NCBI GenBank assembly: GCA_022616075.1
Contig: JAKEFK010000086.1
Span: forward strand, 1 to 45,469
Reading direction: 5' to 3'
Source of the DNA: a bacterium
GTDB lineage: Bacteria > Acidobacteriota > HRBIN11 > JAKEFK01
DNA length: 45,469 bases
Position numbers and translations under genes: made by a program. Of this stretch, positions 22,109 through 31,784 are shown piece by piece (the stretch's first letter is position 1; every line of letters begins with the position of its first letter). The notes under the pieces are model-generated. The model saw only the letters and a program-made list of their open reading frames with translations. It was not told the DNA's origin and made no database searches.

Positions 22109-24316
22109 TTAGTAGACTTTGCTGATCTGAACGCCGGTGTAATAGTGTTTCAAGATTGATTTGTAATCCTTGCCCTGTTTGGCATATCCAATCGCGCCAA
22201 CCTGGCACATTCCGACACCATGTCCCCAACCGCGACCCGTAAAAATGAATTGCTGGACTTTGCCATTCCGGTCAAACGTTCGTTCAATCGTAAACAGATT
22301 GTCCCTCAGACCTAAAGCCCATCGAACACGAATGCCTTTCAAAGTTCCGGATCCTTTTGAACCAATAATCTTCATTTCATAGACGCGTTGGGAATGACCG
22401 TAACTCAACGGCTGAAGATCATAGATTTCTCCGATATCGAGATAACGCGCCACCTTTTCTCCCAGTTCCGCAGGTCCGATTTTGTCCTGCCAGAACGTCA
22501 CCTTCGAAGAACGATCCACGGAAATGCCGGCACGATCGACTTCGCACACAAGAAGCTGCACCTGTTGTTCTGACAACAGATATTCCACTTTATCGCCGGG
22601 CGCGCAATTCACCTGATTGTGTGGGCTGATGCGCTCTCCCAAGCGCTGGTACAGATACAGGGAAGAATCCAGAAGATACGAATGTACTCCGAGATCATCC
22701 ACAACCTGCATCTGACTGCGACTGATTTCGCGCACGATCCCTTCGTTCGTATTCACTTGATGATAATGCTTCAAGACATTGTAAAGAGTTTGCCAGAAAT
22801 CTTTTCGCTTTACGGTTGAATACGGATCAAACGCTTTTTTCTGTTCCGGAAGGTTTACGATCGAATCATGCAGCAACAGCAAAAAGGATTGTATTTCAGG
22901 AGTTGTATTCACGGAGAGCTGCAAACGATTCACAAAGTACTGATAATCCTTCCGGTCTAAAAGGGAATCTCTCTTCTTCTGCCAGCAAAGATTCGAAACC
23001 AGGAAATCGGACAGCGCCGCCCAGTGATTTGAGGAAAGGGCACTGCTTGAGCACGCTGTTTTCCCGAGCGATTCCAGAAGCGCCGGCATCGCAGCTTCCA
23101 TCTCCTGAATGCTGGCAATGGTTTCCGGATTTTGTTGCGTATGAATTCCGGTTTTGAGGTACAACCATGCTTCGGCCCATTGTTCTTCCCGTCCTTGCAG
23201 AGCCACCGATTTCAGCGAAATCTTTTCTTCCTCCGGATAGCATTCCACGCTTCTCAAATACGGGTAGTCCCATCCCTCGAACATGTATTCAGCATTTTCA
23301 GTTTTGCCGCCACAGGTGGAAGTATAAAGAGCATTGATGGCTTCTCCTCCGTATGCGACGATTTCCCCCGCCGTTTCTTCGACAGCACGCGAAGTCAAAG
23401 CATGCTCTGTTTTATAGCCCGAATAAACCTGGCATCGCGGAGTTGAGCAAATGTCATAACCTTCAGTGTCAAACTGGTTCATGTTCTTGATTGCATAGGT
23501 GCGCGCAGCTACGGCCTGAGCCTTGAGTGCTTCGTAAGTTCCTTCGGAGGCCGGACCGATCTCATTTGGTACAACACCTTTCAAGTAGTCTTCAAAGTTC
23601 ACGATGTTGACGAGTGTCAGTCTGGCGCTGCGATTCACAAAAATGCTGAAATAACCGCGATACGGCGTACCATCAGCGCTTTGAATCTGCCGGGAAGTCC
23701 ACAAAGACAACGTTCCTGTTGTGCGCAACAGAACTTCCCCTAATTCATCGCGCAGAACCAAATCAGGCATTCGGGCGGCCTCCGGCGTATCCGACACATA
23801 AAACGCTCCGGGAAAACCGCCGATTTTCATCTCTTCGACCACCTTCTGGGAGCGCTCCTGATTGTCAAAAGGTCCTAATTGAACTTGAAAACGTCCCATA
23901 TCGATGTTTTCAAAAATGCGGGAGGAATATTTTGTTTTCAGTTCTCGGCGCGCTTTTTCCGCGCTTTCGCGGGAAGAGAAAGATCCGACCTGGACGAAAA
24001 ATTTTGCTGCAACGTTCGTGACAAAACTCAGGCTGGCAATCAAAGGAGACTCATGAGAGCCGGAACGCGAACCATCACTGAAATGTATTTTTTCATCGGC
24101 GGAAATGGTGAGAGACCGGGAATCGGTTTTTAGTCCGACTCGAATCAAAGGCGCTTTTAAACGGGGAGCTCCGGGGGAAACAGCCGTAGGTTTCCTCGGT
24201 GCCCTGGGTTCTCCCGTTCTGTCAATCGGGCGCCGGGCGGCGCATCCTGTGATAGCAAAGGCAACTACTATGATAACGATATTACAAAAGTAGTACGGCC
24301 TTTGTAACGAAGCCAC
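22109..24316 (-). CDS. SpoIID/LytB-domain lipoprotein with SPOR domain
   Basis: The protein (735 aa from GTG 24316) opens with a signal peptide and lipobox (VVAFAITGC), then a Pro-rich linker, a SPOR domain (FFVQVGSFSSRESAEKARRE; GRFQVQLGPF) that binds denuded glycan at division sites, and a SpoIID domain split in two: YLKGVVPNEIGPASEGTYEA, LKAQAVAARTYAI, STCGGKTENAEYMF at about 230-350, and GRGWGHGVGMCQVGAIGYAK at the C-terminus. About 250 residues of helical sequence separate the halves. SpoIID proteins are lytic transglycosylases that cut peptidoglycan lacking stem peptides. An open frame reaches a TTG at 24352, but that codon falls in a promoter -35, so GTG is preferred. A house-keeping cell-wall role is inferred in this presumably non-sporulating host. 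Confidence 0.86.
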   Translation of the reverse strand: MASLQRPYYFCNIVIIVVAFAITGCAARRPIDRTGEPRAPRKPTAVSPGAPRLKAPLIRVGLKTDSRSLTISADEKIHFSDGSRSGSHESPLIASLSFVTNVAAKFFVQVGSFSSRESAEKARRELKTKYSSRIFENIDMGRFQVQLGPFDNQERSQKVVEEMKIGGFPGAFYVSDTPEAARMPDLVLRDELGEVLLRTTGTLSLWTSRQIQSADGTPYRGYFSIFVNRSARLTLVNIVNFEDYLKGVVPNEIGPASEGTYEALKAQAVAARTYAIKNMNQFDTEGYDICSTPRCQVYSGYKTEHALTSRAVEETAGEIVAYGGEAINALYTSTCGGKTENAEYMFEGWDYPYLRSVECYPEEEKISLKSVALQGREEQWAEAWLYLKTGIHTQQNPETIASIQEMEAAMPALLESLGKTACSSSALSSNHWAALSDFLVSNLCWQKKRDSLLDRKDYQYFVNRLQLSVNTTPEIQSFLLLLHDSIVNLPEQKKAFDPYSTVKRKDFWQTLYNVLKHYHQVNTNEGIVREISRSQMQVVDDLGVHSYLLDSSLYLYQRLGERISPHNQVNCAPGDKVEYLLSEQQVQLLVCEVDRAGISVDRSSKVTFWQDKIGPAELGEKVARYLDIGEIYDLQPLSYGHSQRVYEMKIIGSKGSGTLKGIRVRWALGLRDNLFTIERTFDRNGKVQQFIFTGRGWGHGVGMCQVGAIGYAKQGKDYKSILKHYYTGVQISKVY

Positions 24317-24322
24317 GCAGGT

Positions 24323-24352
24323 ATTGTAATCAATACGGCGTCTTAAATGCAA
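24323..24352 (-). promoter_or_regulatory. Promoter abutting the spoIID-like start (leaderless candidate)
   Basis: On the minus strand TTGCAT (24352-24347) and TACAAT (24328-24323) are separated by 18 bases, and TACAAT ends six bases before the GTG at 24316. No Shine-Dalgarno precedes that GTG. Confidence 0.4.
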
Positions 24353-24357
24353 CTGTC

Positions 24358-24437
24358 TTTTCAGAGATCGCAGAGGGCGCAGAGAAAAAATCAGATCTTT
24401 TTTAACTCTGCGTTCTCAGCGTTCTCTGCGGTGAAAT
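24358..24437. repeat. Imperfect palindrome of the CGCAGAG family (diverged copy)
   Basis: The left side carries CAGAGATCGCAGAGGGCG then CAGAG, the right side the complementary CTCTGCG and TTCTCTGCGG units, with an AT-rich centre. It fills the gap between the DUF2330 stop and the spoIID-like start. The architecture matches copies at 2652 and 36043 with A-to-G shifts (CGCAGAG for CGCAAAG). Confidence 0.7.
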
Positions 24438-24438
24438 C

Positions 24439-25782
24439 TTAATCTTCGTCGTCGTCGCCGAAGACTCGGTCCCACCAGGATTCGTCGCTCTTATCGTCAG
24501 ATGCCATGACGGGAAAACTGATCTTCTTCCGGATGTTATTGATATCCCAGCCGGTCAGTTGAGCCAGAATCTGAGCTTCCTGTTCCATTCTTTTCCGTAA
24601 ATTGCTTTTGTATTCGCGTCCCTCTTTGCACTTGATCTCTCCGGTGAAAGGATGGCGCAAAACATAACGGCCCTGGAAATTTTCACGATTGGGCGTCGTT
24701 TGAAAAACCAGATCCTCCGGAAATTTCGGTCTACTGTAGCGAACATGAAGCCGCGTGAGATACACATTGCTTTGTTGTTGAGGTGGAGCAAAACCCTGGC
24801 CCTTTTGCCCCCCGTTGAGCCAGAAAACACCCGCCTTGCGCAACTCCTCGGGAGTTAACGGATCTGCCGCGCAAGGATCACACCAGTTCATGTCCCAGGC
24901 GTATTCCAGAAACACCGCGTTCTTCCCTTCTTTTTCGTAGGAACGCTGATACATGGATTTATAGAAGTCTCCAAATTCATTCTTTACAAAAATCGGGATA
25001 TCCATATTGGAAGGAATTTTTACGGTACGGTAGTTTGTCACCTCTGCTCTTCCCACTGGTGAAAGAACAAATGCGACTAAATCCTGCTCACTTTCGGCGT
25101 TGGCCATGCCCAGCCGAATCGGTAGCATGAATTTCGGCGATTCGTAGGCCATCTGTAACGGACGCAAGTAAGCGAATCCCTTTTTCTCAAACTCTTTCAG
25201 ATTCACTTTCGCAACGAAGAATTTCATGTTTTGCCTTATGTAAGGCTGGAGTAGATCCCTGGCACCAACAGGTATTTTGTATCCATTCTGGATCAGCCAG
25301 GTTTCGAGCCCTGCAGATTCATTCGCGCTAAGAATCAGAATATCGTACTCACCGACAGTAAATTGAGCTTCGATTTTGACGCCTAATGCGTCAGCAGCTT
25401 TCTTCTGTGCCATCGGAGCTGCACTGGGAAGCGGTATCCCTTCTGTTTTGTACCGCCGCATATTGCATGGATCCTCATCAAAGTATTCGACCAATCGCGG
25501 AGCTGAAAAAGCGTCCACTCGATCGATGACTTTGGGATCGCCGATGTGCACCTGCTCTTTCTGGAGCACAACAGGCACAGGCACCACGATAGCAAAATCC
25601 TTCACGTCTCCCTGATAGTCATTGGAAATCGTGAGGACTGTTCGGTTTCCCTCTCGCGCAAGAATCACTTTGGATGCCTTGTTAAATAGTTTTGTATCCG
25701 CCTTGGCAACGTAGAATCCGCAAAAAGACCAGGCAGAAGAGCTGCACAACAATAAAGAAAGAATCAGCAAAGATCGAAACAT
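24439..25782 (-). CDS. DUF2330 secreted protein
   Basis: This 447-aa protein has a signal peptide (MFRSLLILSLLLCSSSAWS) directly followed by the DUF2330 hallmark FCGFYVAKADTKLFNKASKV, then VILAREGNRTVLTISNDYQG, FAIVVPVPVVLQKEQVHIG and APRLVEYFDEDPC. A mid-region CDPCAADPLTPEELRKAG and an acidic Asp/Glu C-terminus follow. The family has no known biochemical function. The ATG at 25782 has a strong GGGAGGT upstream; longer readings lack this. It starts two bases after the stop of the RnfD-like gene, so the two form an operon, a pairing I recall from other Acidobacteriota-like genomes (recollection, not checked). Confidence 0.9.
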   Translation of the reverse strand: MFRSLLILSLLLCSSSAWSFCGFYVAKADTKLFNKASKVILAREGNRTVLTISNDYQGDVKDFAIVVPVPVVLQKEQVHIGDPKVIDRVDAFSAPRLVEYFDEDPCNMRRYKTEGIPLPSAAPMAQKKAADALGVKIEAQFTVGEYDILILSANESAGLETWLIQNGYKIPVGARDLLQPYIRQNMKFFVAKVNLKEFEKKGFAYLRPLQMAYESPKFMLPIRLGMANAESEQDLVAFVLSPVGRAEVTNYRTVKIPSNMDIPIFVKNEFGDFYKSMYQRSYEKEGKNAVFLEYAWDMNWCDPCAADPLTPEELRKAGVFWLNGGQKGQGFAPPQQQSNVYLTRLHVRYSRPKFPEDLVFQTTPNRENFQGRYVLRHPFTGEIKCKEGREYKSNLRKRMEQEAQILAQLTGWDINNIRKKISFPVMASDDKSDESWWDRVFGDDDED

Positions 25783-25784
25783 AT

Positions 25785-26636
25785 TTACCTCCCTATGATT
25801 CGTGCGGCCGGCGCCGCAATCGATGCCGGCTGAAAAATCCATTGAAACCGTTTCGAAGCCCACAAACGGTCGAGCAACACCGTGATGGGTGATAACACAA
25901 AGAGAGCCCAGAAAACTGCTGTCGGCAAAAAGAAATAGTTTCGAAGCACAAAGGTGAGCCCGGCGACCAGTGCGGCAAATAAAATCCGTCCACGAATATG
26001 ATCCGGAATCGCACGCGGATCAGTAATCATGAAAAAAGAAAACAACAACAAAGACCCGCTGGTCAATCGATGCGCATAAACGTCCCACGTCCATCCCAAC
26101 CAGTAGTTTCTCGCCGCTTCCAGAAACGCATAAGCAAGAAGAAACACAGCGGTTGTATCCCAGCGTCCCACTTTTTTGACAACAAGGAAACCGGCTCCGA
26201 CAAAAAACATAGCAAACCAGACCTCCTCTCCCCATTGTCCTGGAGTGACCCAGCCATCAGCAGTTAAAAGGAGAACCGCGATGATTCCAAAGTTGGAGGG
26301 ATTGAAAAAATGTTTACCGCGGTATCGCAACACGAACTTGCTGAGAATTGAAATACTTCCCGCAAGAGCCATCGTCATCCAGGAGTTTGCCCTGAGCAAG
26401 AGGCAAAGACTGACGGCGGTGATAAGAGCGCTGCGAAAGGAAGGATGTTCGCTGTACCAGATACGGTCAGCAATCATTTGAACCAGGAGCGAACTCAAAA
26501 TGGCTGCGGCAACGCAATCCCACCGCAATGTGAAATCCCGGGCCCAAATTCCTAATGTAAGGAAACTCAACAAAAACAAAATCTGAAAATCCCGCGGATC
26601 TGCGAATAATGTCGAAGCGAATGCTTTTTCATTCAT
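25785..26636 (-). CDS. RnfD/NqrB-like polytopic membrane protein
   Basis: This 283-aa protein has about eight to nine hydrophobic segments and the RnfD-like pattern SKFVLRYRGKHFFNPSNFGI, followed by WVTPGQWG and FMITDPRAIP near the end. RnfD and NqrB carry a covalently bound FMN and form the membrane core of Rnf/Nqr ion pumps; the flavinylation Thr in the usual SGAT-type motif is not evident here (nearest is WDTTAV). No other rnf or nqr gene lies nearby, so this is probably an orphan with its own role, working with the secreted DUF2330 protein encoded just downstream. No Shine-Dalgarno is seen. Confidence 0.75.
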   Translation of the reverse strand: MNEKAFASTLFADPRDFQILFLLSFLTLGIWARDFTLRWDCVAAAILSSLLVQMIADRIWYSEHPSFRSALITAVSLCLLLRANSWMTMALAGSISILSKFVLRYRGKHFFNPSNFGIIAVLLLTADGWVTPGQWGEEVWFAMFFVGAGFLVVKKVGRWDTTAVFLLAYAFLEAARNYWLGWTWDVYAHRLTSGSLLLFSFFMITDPRAIPDHIRGRILFAALVAGLTFVLRNYFFLPTAVFWALFVLSPITVLLDRLWASKRFQWIFQPASIAAPAARIIGR

Positions 26637-26650
26637 AGTTCATGATCAAC

Positions 26651-26700
26651 GTATCGCGGACGTCCCGTCCGCTCCTTGCGGCGCGAGACGCCCGCGTTAC
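26651..26700. repeat. REP/BIME-like inverted pair (variant feet)
   Basis: GTATCGCGGAC-GTCCC-GTCCGC on the left and, inverted, GTAACGCGGGC-GTCTC-GCGCCGC on the right. The feet are GTAT and GTAA in place of GTAG. It lies between the amidase and RnfD-like genes. Confidence 0.8.
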
Positions 26701-26716
26701 ATCGTTTACCCATCTA

Positions 26717-27310
26717 TTATGAACGTCTCTTGACCTCAAAGGCTTTACACAGATCATCCCACCAATTCGAGATTTGCTCCCAGGGAAAAAGTGGCCCTGG
26801 ATCCACTTTACGCCGGATTTGAACGAGAGGATCATCGTCAGCAGGAATCCAGTTTGTATCGAGATCCGAATGTCTGGTGAGCCGGTGTATTTGAGGATAA
26901 CGATGTTTCAGCACATGCAAAAGATTCTGAACTGAATCCACTTGCTCCTGTGGATAAGGTTCCGTGCAGGTTTGGTGTGTCGAGTAGAACCAGTTGGGAA
27001 ACCGTCCCAAATTTACCACTTCAATGCCCAATGAATTTTGATTATGTCCGATCACATGGCGCGCAACCCGGTCATCCTGCACATACTGATAGATTTTTCC
27101 ATCGCGATCTACGTAATAGTGCCCTGAAAATCCTGTTTGAGTTTCCGGCAAAACAATTCTTTTGCCGAACTCTCGCGCCATCTGCAGAGTCGGCAGCTCC
27201 GTGCAATGCAAAACGATTAGATCCAGTTTGTCCGTGCCCCTTCGTTCCAACCGATCGTTATAAGGAAGCAGATCTTCGCTGATTTGTAGATCGGGATGGA
27301 TTTCACTCAT
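26717..27310 (-). CDS. N-acetylmuramoyl-L-alanine amidase (Amidase_2, AmpD/PGRP-like)
   Basis: This 197-aa protein has no signal peptide and shows the amidase_2 fold: LDLIVLHCTELPTLQMA with the first zinc His, SGHYYVDRDGKIYQYV, RHVIGHNQNSLGIEVVNLG, and LTRHSDLDT...DPGPLFPWEQI with the second His and the Asp/Pro pattern typical of AmpD (HSDIAPGRKxDPGPxF). Cytoplasmic enzymes of this kind cut the amide between muramic acid and L-Ala during wall recycling. The start ATG at 27310 overlaps the upstream coiled-coil gene by eight bases; a longer frame to 27415 lies within that gene and is not chosen. Confidence 0.87.
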   Translation of the reverse strand: MSEIHPDLQISEDLLPYNDRLERRGTDKLDLIVLHCTELPTLQMAREFGKRIVLPETQTGFSGHYYVDRDGKIYQYVQDDRVARHVIGHNQNSLGIEVVNLGRFPNWFYSTHQTCTEPYPQEQVDSVQNLLHVLKHRYPQIHRLTRHSDLDTNWIPADDDPLVQIRRKVDPGPLFPWEQISNWWDDLCKAFEVKRRS

Positions 27311-28034
27311 CGCTTCGTTCCAGCATAGGGGGGAGTTTGGGTTGAGTTGCGGGGGGAGCCAATCCGAATCGTTGATACAAGTCCGGCGGAAATAGTCTTT
27401 GCACGGGGCGTCCAAATTTCAAATCTTCTTCGACGTTTACCAGACTGTTATAAACCAGTTCCACCAGAGCCTCTTTCTGCCGGATCTCCTCCAGCGCCGC
27501 TTCGATTCGCTCCCGCTTTTCCTCCACCATTTTGAGATTCTCTTCGATGACTTCACGCGAAGCCACTTCCCTGGACTGCCTTAATTGCTCCCGGTATTCC
27601 CGCAGTTGAATGCTTACATTTTTCTGATTTTGCGGCGATGCAAAATCCTTAAGACGAATCAGATCACTTCGGACCGAGGCGAGATTTTCACGCATCAAAA
27701 TTTCCGATTGCAACAACTCTTCTACAGTGATTTGGTTTAATTCCACTTCGCGGTGCAGCCGTTCTATCAAGGCCTTGTAGAGATCTTCCGCCTTGATAAC
27801 TTTAGCGTAGCGTTGCTCTTCTGCTTTGACTTTGTTCCGGGTTAAATTCTTGTAAGTGAAGTAACCAAGAATGGCCAGCAGAGCAATGAACACAAAAACA
27901 CCCAGGTACAGCGCTCCCGCGAATAAACCGGCGATAATTTTCCAAACCGATGGCAGAGCGTAACGAATCAGAACCAGTGTTCCGACAAGTAGGAACGCCG
28001 TTCCCAAACAAGACGTTTTCGATTCGGATTTCAT
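27303..28034 (-). CDS. Membrane-anchored coiled-coil protein
   Basis: I do not recognise a named family. This 243-aa protein has two hydrophobic segments near the N-terminus (about 9-28 and 34-60) followed by a long charged coiled coil (about 75-205, many Glu/Arg/Leu/Gln) and a Pro-rich end (LAPPATQPKLPPMLE). The layout suggests a cytoplasmic scaffold held at the inner membrane. It overlaps the amidase start by eight bases, hinting at a link to cell-wall recycling. No Shine-Dalgarno; a TANNNT box lies six bases upstream of the ATG. Confidence 0.75.
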   Translation of the reverse strand: MKSESKTSCLGTAFLLVGTLVLIRYALPSVWKIIAGLFAGALYLGVFVFIALLAILGYFTYKNLTRNKVKAEEQRYAKVIKAEDLYKALIERLHREVELNQITVEELLQSEILMRENLASVRSDLIRLKDFASPQNQKNVSIQLREYREQLRQSREVASREVIEENLKMVEEKRERIEAALEEIRQKEALVELVYNSLVNVEEDLKFGRPVQRLFPPDLYQRFGLAPPATQPKLPPMLERSDE

Positions 28035-28040
28035 GGTTTC

Positions 28041-28046
28041 AGGATA
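28041..28046 (-). promoter_or_regulatory. Weak -10-like box six bases before the coiled-coil gene
   Basis: On the minus strand TATCCT ends six bases before the ATG at 28034, and no Shine-Dalgarno is present. Same spacing as at yggT. Confidence 0.25.
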
Positions 28047-28049
28047 AAC

Positions 28050-29211
28050 CTATTCGTCACTGGTCAAAAACGCAAGAGGTAGGGAACCTGTAAAGCCTAT
28101 TGAGTTTCCATCGGGAGACCATACGGGTGATCCCAGTGCGCCTGTCCGGAAAGTAAACCGGGACGAAATCCCTTTTGATAACTCGATCAACCAGAGGTTC
28201 TGGTTCGCTGATTGAGGGTCCTCCATAGCCACAACGACGCGCTTTTCATCTGGAGAAAAGTATGGTTCATAATATTTTCCCGGCTGTCCGACCGATTCGA
28301 GTGGCTTTCCACCTCGGTCAAACCAGGTCAATCGAGTGTTCACTTCAAGGTTCCATGTGCCAGAACACCGTTTCCAGAGATAGAGAATGGAGCATATCCG
28401 GTTGGACCGGGATCAGTATAGGCCTGTATGTTACGGATCAAAGGAAAGGGTTCAGATAGCTTCATTTTCCCAGGATCAAAAGCCTGGGCCAGTAGTGCCG
28501 CGTCACGAATGTAAAGCAAATAACCATTCGGAATTGGGGAACGCTGGTTTTTCTTGCTCCACTATATATATACGTAAGGGCCGCTGCAGCGACCATTAGA
28601 AATAAAAGCGCGAACGACCATGGGAGCCAGTTCTTTTTGCTTTGAGGGCGGACTGCGACCGCAGGTGCCTGCGTAGTCACTGTGCCGTCTGAAATCCATC
28701 TCAGCTGCAGCATCACATCGTGCGCCGTCTGCCATCGATCTTCGGGATCTTTTGCGAGACAAGTCTTCACTGCGCGGTCCAGTGCCGGAGGCGTCATTGG
28801 CACGATTTCCTGAATTGGTTGCGGATCTTTTTCCAGAATCGCTGCAATCAAACTGGCCTGACTCTTTCCGGTAAAAGCTCTTTTTCCCGTAACCATTTCA
28901 TACAGCACGGTACCGAACGCAAAAATATCCGTTCGCGAATCGATTTCCCGTCCTTCCAACTGTTCGGGCGCCATGTACTGGAACGTGCCAACAATGCTCC
29001 CTTCAGCCGTGAGATTTTTTGCTCCTGCTTCGGTCGCAAGCGCAGAAACACCGGAAACGATCGCTTGCGCAGTTGAGGTTTGCTGGAGTTTTGCCAGACC
29101 AAAGTCGAGAAGTTTTGCTCCAAATTTTGTCAGAATGATATTTCCCGGTTTCAAATCACGGTAGACAATTCCCTGTCTATGGGCTTTATCCAGGGCGTCA
29201 GCGAAGATTTT
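28050..29211 (-). pseudogene. Decayed Ser/Thr kinase-TolB gene
   Basis: Fragments of one kinase gene appear in three frames. The first (from about 29211) reads [20 protein letters not shown], then LLDFGLAKL, an [20 protein letters not shown] block and a transmembrane helix near 28580, but the P-loop and early lobe are missing and no start codon fits. A shifted frame then gives [19 protein letters not shown] up to GNGVLAHGTLK-stop, and a further shift gives NTRLTWFDRGGKPLESVG and SPDGNSIGFTGSLP to the end. Most of the first half of the propeller is deleted. The N-terminal break coincides with the 3' end of the intact kinase gene upstream. Sequencing errors could explain single shifts but not the deletions. 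Confidence 0.85.
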
Positions 29212-31777
29212 CTACGAGATACAGTGTGCTCAGTTGGCGCTGGTAACTGTAGGCAAAGCTCGTTTCATCCCGGAAGAAAAGAATGGACCGAATGCTGGTG
29301 ACACCGGTCAGGTCGGGTGGACGAACCTCGCGAAAGAGCTGTCTTTCTCCGGTAGAAATATTTACTTTGAATACTTTTGAAGGCAATACGAATCGATTCA
29401 AAACCAGAACGTTTGAACCATCCCCGGTCCATTGAAAAGGAATCTCATCCGGTTCCAATTCCGGGATGGGTGTCACTGCTTGCGTAGCTAAGGCAAACGA
29501 AAAACTTTTCCCTTCGGAATTCTGCATCAACAAAAATTCCCCGTCCCGCGAAATTGCACTGAATGGAGTGGCGCGCAGCCCTTTCGTTGCAATGAATCCT
29601 GGCTTCCCACCGTCAATATTTTGCATCAACAGGACAGTTTCTGCCTTGTTTTTTAAACCCATGGCGAGGACATTTTTTCCATCCGGCATGGCTGCTATCG
29701 TAAACACGTCAGAATACTCAGGGTACTCAAAAGATCGGGCGTTGCCGGCGCCTGTCGGCACCAGAATAATCTTCTGTGCGCCAACACCAGCCAATACCCA
29801 CTTTCCATCCGGAGAAAAAGATTCCGGAGCGCCGCCTGCGAGTCTGACAGCCGGAGAACCATCGACTCCGCGTAGAAAAATCGTACCGCTGGGAGATTCG
29901 CTTCCTTCGCCGCGCTCCCACATCAAGATCTTTTTTCCATCCGGAGAGAAGTCGACCACTTCCGTATTATCCAGCCAGGAAAGTTCGCGTTCTTCTTGAT
30001 CTTGGGCATGAAACATAAGGATCGTACGCACATCCGTAAATCCGATCAACGCTCTTCCATCCGATGCAACATCCAGGAGCTTGGTCCCGCCGGGAAATCT
30101 TTGAATCAGACGTGCGGCGCCTGACAGATCGAGCCCATAAAGCTCATGTCCGCCACCCGGTTCGTTTGCTATCGTTGTGAACCAGACTTCTTTGTCCTGT
30201 GGACCCCAGGAGATTCCAACCGGGTACAATTCTTTCGATTGTGTGATCTTCTTGCCGTTGTTATCGATGACCACCACGACTCCATTGGATGCCCCAGCAC
30301 CGTGCTCAACAAAAGCGACAGCATTGCCTGCGGCAGATACACGAATCGGATCGATCCGTTTTGCGCTTTCATACAGGATTTTTCCGGGCGGGAATTCAAG
30401 ATAGCTCAGATCGTTGGCCCATCGCGAAATAGCCATGGTACTTGCATCAGGAGACCAATCGGCGCCATAAATCTGCTCGGCTAGCTCACGCGGTAAGCCT
30501 CCCGTTAGCGGCACCTGACTGAGTATCCGCTTGTCACCGGGCATCAGGATCAACATTTCCCCGGTTCGTGAAATGGAGGCAATCTCTGCGTTTTCAATAC
30601 CAAGCGATCGGGACTCGGCGCGATCCGGTCTGGTTTGATAAAGCTCGCGCCCACCTCCGGAAAAGGAAGCGCTGTAAACAATGGTCTGCCCATCCGGTGT
30701 AAAACGCGCAGATCCAATCGGACCTCTCCGATAGGTCATACGATAATATCCCAGCGCAGTGCCTACTACAGTTTTAGATGGACGCAATACGTAGTAAATC
30801 AATGCCGACGCAAGCGCCAAAATCAATGCAATTGCTGTGACATCGAAGAGCCTGCGCAATTTGCGGCGTTTCCCGATCGATGGAGCAGGAACGGCTGCAG
30901 CAGTATCGGATGAGCTAACGATTTCTGAAAAATGATCACGGATGCTTTGCAAGTCTCTCGCAAGATCCTTTGTGGAGGCATAGCGGTCTGCAGCGTTCTT
31001 TTCCAGACAACGTTCGATGATCCATTTCACCGGGGGCGGAACGTGAAGGCCGGCTGCAGCCAATGTCTCAGGGTCCTCCCGAATGATCGCTGCCATGGTT
31101 TCCACGGCTGTTGTCTTTTGAAAGGCACGTTTTCCTGTCGTCATTTCGTACAAGATGGCGCCAAAAGAAAAGTGATCGGACCGAAAATCGATGTCGGTTC
31201 CCGATGCTTGTTCCGGTGACATGTATCCCACCGTACCCAGCACAAGTCCTGCATCGGTCTGCGCCGATGTCGGCAATGCAGAAACCTGATCGCCGGCCGG
31301 CTGAAATAATTTTGCCAGTCCGAAATCCAGAATCTTCACATAGCCATCTTTTGTGACCATGATGTTTTCCGGTTTTAAATCGCGGTGCACAATTCCTTCA
31401 TGCGCCTTTGCCAGTCCTTCTGCGAGCTGAGCTGCGATCTGTACTGCTTTACGAGCCACGATCCCACCAGTGTGGAGTATTTCGCGAAATGTTTTACCAT
31501 CCACAAATTCCATGGCAATGTAAGACCGCGAATCGACGGAGCCGATATCATAAATTGTGATGATGTTCGGATGATTCAACGCGGAGGCCGAATGAGCTTC
31601 CTGCTCGAACCTGCGAAGCCGATCGGGATTCGAGGAAACTCCCTCCGGTAAGATCTTGATTGCAACTTCCCGTCCCAAACGGCTATCGCGACCACGAAAC
31701 ACCTCGCCCATCCCGCCGACTCCCAGCGGCGCAACGATCTCATACGGACCAAGACGCGAGCCGGATTGCAAAGTCAT
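29198..31777 (-). CDS. Membrane Ser/Thr protein kinase with TolB-like propeller
   Basis: This 859-aa protein has an N-terminal eukaryotic-like kinase domain: [18 protein letters not shown] (Lys 41), [28 protein letters not shown] and [10 protein letters not shown]-like helix; then a transmembrane helix (about 300-325, [18 protein letters not shown]) and a C-terminal extracytoplasmic propeller with repeats such as [11 protein letters not shown] and [12 protein letters not shown], ending TLYLVENLR. Such receptor kinases are abundant in Acidobacteriota. The start is taken at 31777 because [14 protein letters not shown] is the family-typical opening; an ATG nine bases upstream is overlapped by a perfect TATAAT. 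Confidence 0.93.
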   Translation of the reverse strand: MTLQSGSRLGPYEIVAPLGVGGMGEVFRGRDSRLGREVAIKILPEGVSSNPDRLRRFEQEAHSASALNHPNIITIYDIGSVDSRSYIAMEFVDGKTFREILHTGGIVARKAVQIAAQLAEGLAKAHEGIVHRDLKPENIMVTKDGYVKILDFGLAKLFQPAGDQVSALPTSAQTDAGLVLGTVGYMSPEQASGTDIDFRSDHFSFGAILYEMTTGKRAFQKTTAVETMAAIIREDPETLAAAGLHVPPPVKWIIERCLEKNAADRYASTKDLARDLQSIRDHFSEIVSSSDTAAAVPAPSIGKRRKLRRLFDVTAIALILALASALIYYVLRPSKTVVGTALGYYRMTYRRGPIGSARFTPDGQTIVYSASFSGGGRELYQTRPDRAESRSLGIENAEIASISRTGEMLILMPGDKRILSQVPLTGGLPRELAEQIYGADWSPDASTMAISRWANDLSYLEFPPGKILYESAKRIDPIRVSAAGNAVAFVEHGAGASNGVVVVIDNNGKKITQSKELYPVGISWGPQDKEVWFTTIANEPGGGHELYGLDLSGAARLIQRFPGGTKLLDVASDGRALIGFTDVRTILMFHAQDQEERELSWLDNTEVVDFSPDGKKILMWERGEGSESPSGTIFLRGVDGSPAVRLAGGAPESFSPDGKWVLAGVGAQKIILVPTGAGNARSFEYPEYSDVFTIAAMPDGKNVLAMGLKNKAETVLLMQNIDGGKPGFIATKGLRATPFSAISRDGEFLLMQNSEGKSFSFALATQAVTPIPELEPDEIPFQWTGDGSNVLVLNRFVLPSKVFKVNISTGERQLFREVRPPDLTGVTSIRSILFFRDETSFAYSYQRQLSTLYLVENLR

Positions 31778-31784
31778 TTGCGAC

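Noticed and set aside
22047-22229. N-terminal extension of the second DUF4388 protein
   Set aside because: The extension runs through a repeat and into the spoIID-like gene; the domain starts at the ATG at 22046, which has GGGGAC upstream.
28462-29154. The kinase fragment as a working gene
   Set aside because: It starts after the ATP-binding lobe, lacks a start codon in place and shifts frame downstream.
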